DNA of 20,775 nucleotides from Chara braunii (Eukaryota; Streptophyta; Charophyceae; Charales; Characeae), in NCBI GenBank assembly GCA_003427395.1, contig BFEA01000160.1:445205-465979 (forward strand), given 5' to 3'. The position numbers and the translations under genes are program-made. Below, one piece after another: positions 17,495 through 20,775 of the stretch (the stretch's first letter is position 1; every line of letters starts with the position of its first letter). A model generated the notes under the pieces. That model searched no databases. It was not told the origin of the DNA and saw only the letters and a program-made list of their open reading frames with translations.

Positions 17495-18180
17495 CTGAGC
17501 ATTGTTTCCATGGTGAATGACTCAGGGCTGTATTTATTTGACTGTTTTCTGAAAGACCAGGCATTGTTTCCATGGTGAATGATCTGGTTGTTGTGTTTAT
17601 TTAGTTGTTTTCTAGGGAACCAGACATTGTTTCCATGGTGAATGGTCTGGTTGCTCTAGTTAACTCTGGGGGTTTGCCTGATTGAAGGAGTTTAAGTTCT
17701 TGTTTATTCCGAGGGAGGATTTCTGGTCTAAGGCTAAGCATCGTTTCCATGGTGAATGGTTTAGCCTGAAAACCATGCACATAAGTTAAATTGAGTATAA
17801 AGGGAAAATACTTTATATATATTTGCATGTGATCTGACAGCTAGGCATTGTTTCCATGGTGAATGGTCCAGCGCTAAGCCATATCAGTAAGAAGAGAAAA
17901 AAAAAATTACGGAGTATAAATGGAAATGGTTTTGGGCAAGCTGAACATTGTTTCTAATGTGAATGGTTCAATCCCCTGCCCATATTTGCTTTTTTTTTTA
18001 AGACAAAGTCAGAAAAATTATTAAATTTTGGTTATTAAACAGTTCAGAGCGGCTAGGCATTGTTTTTAGAGTGAATGACCTAGTCATATGCCCAAAATAA
18101 GAGAGAAGTAGTTGTGCAACCTATTCGTGTATACCTTAAAGACAAGCAGGATATTATTTCTACTGTGAATGGTCCAACTC
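17495..18180 (+). repeat. Array of eight hairpins with a conserved loop and covarying stems
   Basis: The core CATTGTTTCCATGGTGAATG, or a decayed form, starts at about 17500, 17562, 17625, 17739, 17846, 17946, 18058 and 18152. The bases outside it pair differently in each copy: CTGAG/CTCAG (copy 1), ACCAG/CTGGT (2), AACCAGA/TCTGGTT (3), AGGCTAA/TTAGCCT (4), GCTGG with a bulge/CCAGC (5), TGAA/TTCA plus outer GGGCA/TGCCC (6), CTAGG/CCTAG (7) and GGA/TCC (8). CATT and AATG also pair. Copies 6-8 have altered loops. Stem identity changes while complementarity is kept, which indicates selection on a folded transcript or on a DNA hairpin. Function unknown. Confidence 0.8.
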
Positions 18181-18479
18181 TATGTCTTATGTAAGATGGA
18201 TATAAGGATTTAAGAACTTTAAAAAATTCATAAACTATCTATATGGAATGAATTTTGGGCTGGTGAGAGTACTTACCTTAATGGTTTGGCTTGCATGTGA
18301 CTGAGTGAGGTCACTACTTAGTCTGAGTTTCAGGTTGATAAGTAGTTGTTTTAGTTGTTCGCCATGTGCTAGAGCTATAGGAGTTAGTGTCAATTCTTGC
18401 ATTTTTTTTGTAGTAACTTTTTTTTACTTAGATCAATTCTTGCATTTTCTGAGATTTTTTCTTACATTTGGCTTTGTAT

Positions 18480-19125
18480 AAATCTTGGCAAGCTACTTTC
18501 TCTACGGGAAGCGCTGCCGAAATTTCTACAAATCCAAGGAGTTAGTTGAATTTTGACTTGTCGAAAGTTCAACTTTGTCTTTTCTCTTATCCGACTTAGT
18601 TAAAATCTGGGAAGTCTCGTTTTCTAAAGGGAGTGCTGCCCAAATTTTTGCTAATTCAGGGAGTTAGACAAAATTGAGCTTTNTATCCGACTTAGTTAAA
18701 ATCTGGGAAGTCTCGTTTTCTAAAGGGAGTGCTGCCCAAATTTTTGCTAATTCAGGGAGTTAGACAAAATTGAGCTTTGGAAAGTCAAAGTTACTTTCAA
18801 ATTCTGGACTTAGCCTTGTATAAATTTTGGAATAACACTTTTCTAAAGGGAGTGTTGCCGAAATTTCTGCAAAACTAAGGAGTTGGTTAAATCTTGTCTA
18901 AGTTGGACTCAAGTTGTTTTTTGAGTTCATATCTGACTTATTGTAAATCTGGGAAGTCTCCCTTTCTAAAGAGAGTGCTGCCCAAATTTTCACTAATTCA
19001 GAGAGTTAGACAAAATTTGACTTTTCAGAGTCAGAGATTATTTCTGTGTTCATATTTGAACTTATATAAATTCTGAAAAAAACATTTTTCCTACGGGAAG
19101 CGGTGCCGAAATTTTTTTAGTTTGA
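18480..19125 (+). repeat. 123-bp tandem array alternating two unit types
   Basis: Unit A contains GGGAAGCGCTGCCGAAATTT or GGGAGTGTTGCCGAAATTTC; unit B contains GGGAGTGCTGCCCAAATTTT or GAGAGTGCTGCCCAAATTTT. Anchors fall at 18506 (A), 18629 (B), 18848 (A), 18971 (B) and 19095 (A). Removing the 96-bp artefact makes every spacing 123 or 124 bp, giving an A-B-A-B-A order. Each unit also carries a GGAGTTAG-like phrase after the core. Confidence 0.85.
18588..18778. other. 95-bp perfect duplication around a single N (assembly artefact)
   Basis: Positions 18588-18682 and 18684-18778 are identical and separated only by N at 18683. The same 95+N+95 structure recurs at 20081. Collapsing it restores the 123-bp period of the array, which supports it being an unmerged contig overlap. 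Confidence 0.93.
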
Positions 19126-19150
19126 AAGAGATAAAATATATTTTGACAGG

Positions 19151-19168
19151 TGGCGATTCTGGTAGTCC
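19151..19168 (+). other. Candidate primer-binding site
   Basis: TGGCGATTCTGG begins with TGG, the complement of the CCA end of a tRNA, and resembles the TGGCGACTCTGC type of site reported for Tat/Ogre elements (tRNA-Arg type). It lies 2 bp after the presumed LTR end TGACA. The following bases diverge from that type, so the assignment is tentative. Confidence 0.45.
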
Positions 19169-19398
19169 ACTCTGAATAGGGGAGATTTTGCCATGAGTGT
19201 ACCTTTCTTTGGGCACTTGTTAGAGGTAGGCCTAGATATAGTTAACTATGATGATTTGGGTAAGATCTTGATATGGAGATTGTTCTCCATGGGCTTATGG
19301 ATTTAGCCTGGGGCCTTGACTTGTCGTGTGTTACAGGTCCTCTTGATCGTTGATTCAAGTTCAGGATTAGATTCAGCTTGATCCCTTGAGGATTATCT

Positions 19399-19419
19399 TC
19401 TGTTATCACTGATAACAGA
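19399..19419. repeat. Perfect 9-bp stem-loop
   Basis: TCTGTTATC pairs perfectly with GATAACAGA across the 3-nt loop ACT. No T-run follows, and nothing links it to a known element. Confidence 0.8.
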
Positions 19420-19985
19420 TCGGTTGCCGATTCGTCGGTTTACGATTCAACTCCAATTCACTCCTGCCACTCAACCTAAAGACTTTGGCCTTGTGATTGA
19501 ACTGTTTTGTTGTGTTTTCACCCGGACTTTATTGAATGGTCATCCAACAAAAGTACTGAGTATTTATTTAAGAGTTGCACGAGTGAGGCTTGTATGGCTA
19601 AAGCAAGGGGTATGAGCGCAAGGAATGGTTGAAGTTGACCCCGTGTAGTGCGTGGACTTCTGGATGAATCTTTGATGTGATTGCAGGTATGGTTGTGGTT
19701 CGGCTTCTGGATGTGACTGTCTGCGATTACATACATATATGGCTGAGAGGAGCCCCACTGTGACAGTGAGAAGTGATCGTCCTATATAAATAAGCCTTGT
19801 ATATATATACTTATATGGGCTCTTGGGTATGCGCGCGGCTTACTGAGATCGTTCGCAAGGGTTAACCAAATTATGGTTTGAGAAAAAAAGAGAGATCCCA
19901 TTTATTCCTTGCTTCTTAAAGATTTTCATGGTTGGACGTTGTAGTCTGTGGCAGCCGTCAAAGTCAAACCCCTTGACTTTCGCCC

Positions 19986-20176
19986 AGGCCTGGGGTGGGA
20001 CTCATCCCCAGGGCTGCTAGAAACGACTGCCACCACAGGTATGGACATGTGTACCACCCACTGTGCACATAGTGCAGAAGNAGGCCTGGGGTGGGACTCA
20101 TCCCCAGGGCTGCTAGAAACGACTGCCACCACAGGTATGGACATGTGTACCACCCACTGTGCACATAGTGCAGAAG
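19986..20176. other. Second 95-bp perfect duplication around a single N (assembly artefact)
   Basis: Positions 19986-20080 and 20082-20176 are identical with only N at 20081 between them. Open frames of 75-93 residues that cross it read the same peptide twice and are not real. Confidence 0.93.
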
Positions 20177-20191
20177 AGGGTGTGTGGTCTT

Positions 20192-20290
20192 CAACCGCGC
20201 ATGGCGGTTGTCCAGCGTCGAGAGATTAACCCTCAAGGCGCGTATCAGCCGACACTTGAGTGTCGAATGCGACCCTCGAGACTAACGAGG
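20192..20290. repeat. Cluster of three short perfect hairpins
   Basis: CAACCGC/GCGGTTG (20192-20210, 5-nt loop), CGACACT/AGTGTCG (20250-20265, 2-nt loop) and CCTCG/CGAGG (20274-20290, 7-nt loop) lie within 100 bp of GC-rich sequence. No gene is associated. Confidence 0.7.
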
Positions 20291-20775
20291 ACCGCATGAG
20301 TATGAGTACTACATGGTACGCCATCATTGCGACTGCTTGCGTAAGCTTGCATTGCGAGTTGATATGAGTTAGCCCTACGTCCGCGCGGTTTTATACTAAG
20401 TCTCGCGCGCGACGCCTATTCGATTTCCGCATTGGAAAGTTATGGGTCGGCTACTGAGGGGCTAGGAGCGTTGTCGCGTTGTTTGTGTTGTGTCGTTCCG
20501 TATGCATATGCGTGTGTGTTGTTGTTTTGTGGTTGTTAGAGTGGTGTGCGCGTGCGGTGTGGGATGCGTCCTAGTCGACCGACGTCGGGACGCGCTTGGG
20601 ACCTCAGGCCCCCAAGAGGTCGGTTCGCGTGCGGGTTCGATAGAGGCGTATTACCGCGCGTACCCCCTATGCTACAGCGAACGAGAAACGCCCTCGGCTG
20701 GTCCACCTCTGCGATTGCAACTGATTAGCTTTCGTACTGTGGACTGGTAACTCGGCGGGGATACGCCCACCGAAG

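Larger units (their letters stand above)
17278..19148 (+). mobile_element. Probable long LTR (Ty3/gypsy-like), left edge uncertain
   Basis: The right edge ends TTTTGACA and is followed within 2 bp by TGGCGATTCTGG, a primer-binding-site-like sequence. A start at TGTTTG (17278) would give approximately matching short inverted termini (TGTTTG / TTGACA), but this is a guess. Internal organisation is repeat-based: a hairpin array (17495-18180) and then a 123-bp array (about 18480-19125). Long LTRs with internal tandem arrays are known in the Tat/Ogre lineage of plant Ty3/gypsy elements. No gag or pol is present in the window to confirm it. The true length is about 96 bp shorter if the duplication at 18588-18778 is an artefact. 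Confidence 0.45.
19169..20775 (+). other. Presumed retroelement leader/internal sequence, no gag seen
   Basis: No frame longer than about 93 residues, and none with gag or protease motifs. A TATA-like CTATATAAATA lies at 19782-19792, preceded by the palindrome CACTGTGACAGTG (19756-19768). A TATA box downstream of the supposed LTR end is odd and leaves open that the LTR boundary is misplaced. The part after 20230 is GC- and CpG-rich. Confidence 0.35.

Noticed and set aside
19926-20236. Frames with an internally repeated 32-residue peptide
   Set aside because: The repeat is produced by the 95-bp duplicated contig overlap around the N at 20081.
1-20775. CRISPR array, bacterial operon or phage content
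   Set aside because: No regular short repeats with unique spacers, no ribosome-binding-site/ORF series, and the elements present are typical of plant nuclear DNA.

Overview
The window looks like intergenic DNA from a large, repeat-rich land-plant nuclear genome. A conifer or other early-diverging lineage is possible, but no lineage marker proves it. I find no intact protein-coding host gene. The contents are decayed mobile elements, RNA-gene-derived fragments, tandem repeats, microsatellites and several assembly artefacts.

Layout. Positions 541-3202 are bounded by imperfect inverted repeats of about 120 bp, with a second inverted pair inside (2048-2125 / 2585-2662), a tandem pair of SINE-like units (2311-2536) and a (GA)n run containing a Nextera mate-pair junction adapter (1707-1744). 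Positions 3338-7515 hold microsatellites, a minisatellite with an inverted copy, a 218-bp tandem duplication and a 123-bp tandem array. Positions 7516-13830 hold one L1/Tx1-type non-LTR retrotransposon in two opposed halves: the 3' half (reverse transcriptase, minus strand, ending at a T-rich tract) and the 5' half (ORF1 and AP-endonuclease, plus strand). The geometry is that expected of a twin-primed, 5'-inverted insertion. Both halves are pseudogenes.

Positions 13830-16200 form a GC-rich block. It carries a long stem-loop with tRNA-promoter-like boxes, a clear U6 snRNA core, a diverged 26S rRNA fragment and a degenerate array of about 180-bp units, each headed by a hairpin. Positions of about 17280-19148 look like a long LTR, followed by a possible primer-binding site and a leader. 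Within the LTR are eight copies of a conserved 20-nt loop, nearly all enclosed by different but self-complementary stems (compensatory change), and a 123-bp array alternating two unit types.

The most interesting biological signal is the covarying hairpin array at 17495-18180; next are the U6/26S block and the inverted LINE. Two 95-bp perfect duplications, each split by a single N (18683 and 20081), are almost certainly unmerged contig overlaps and should not be read as biology.
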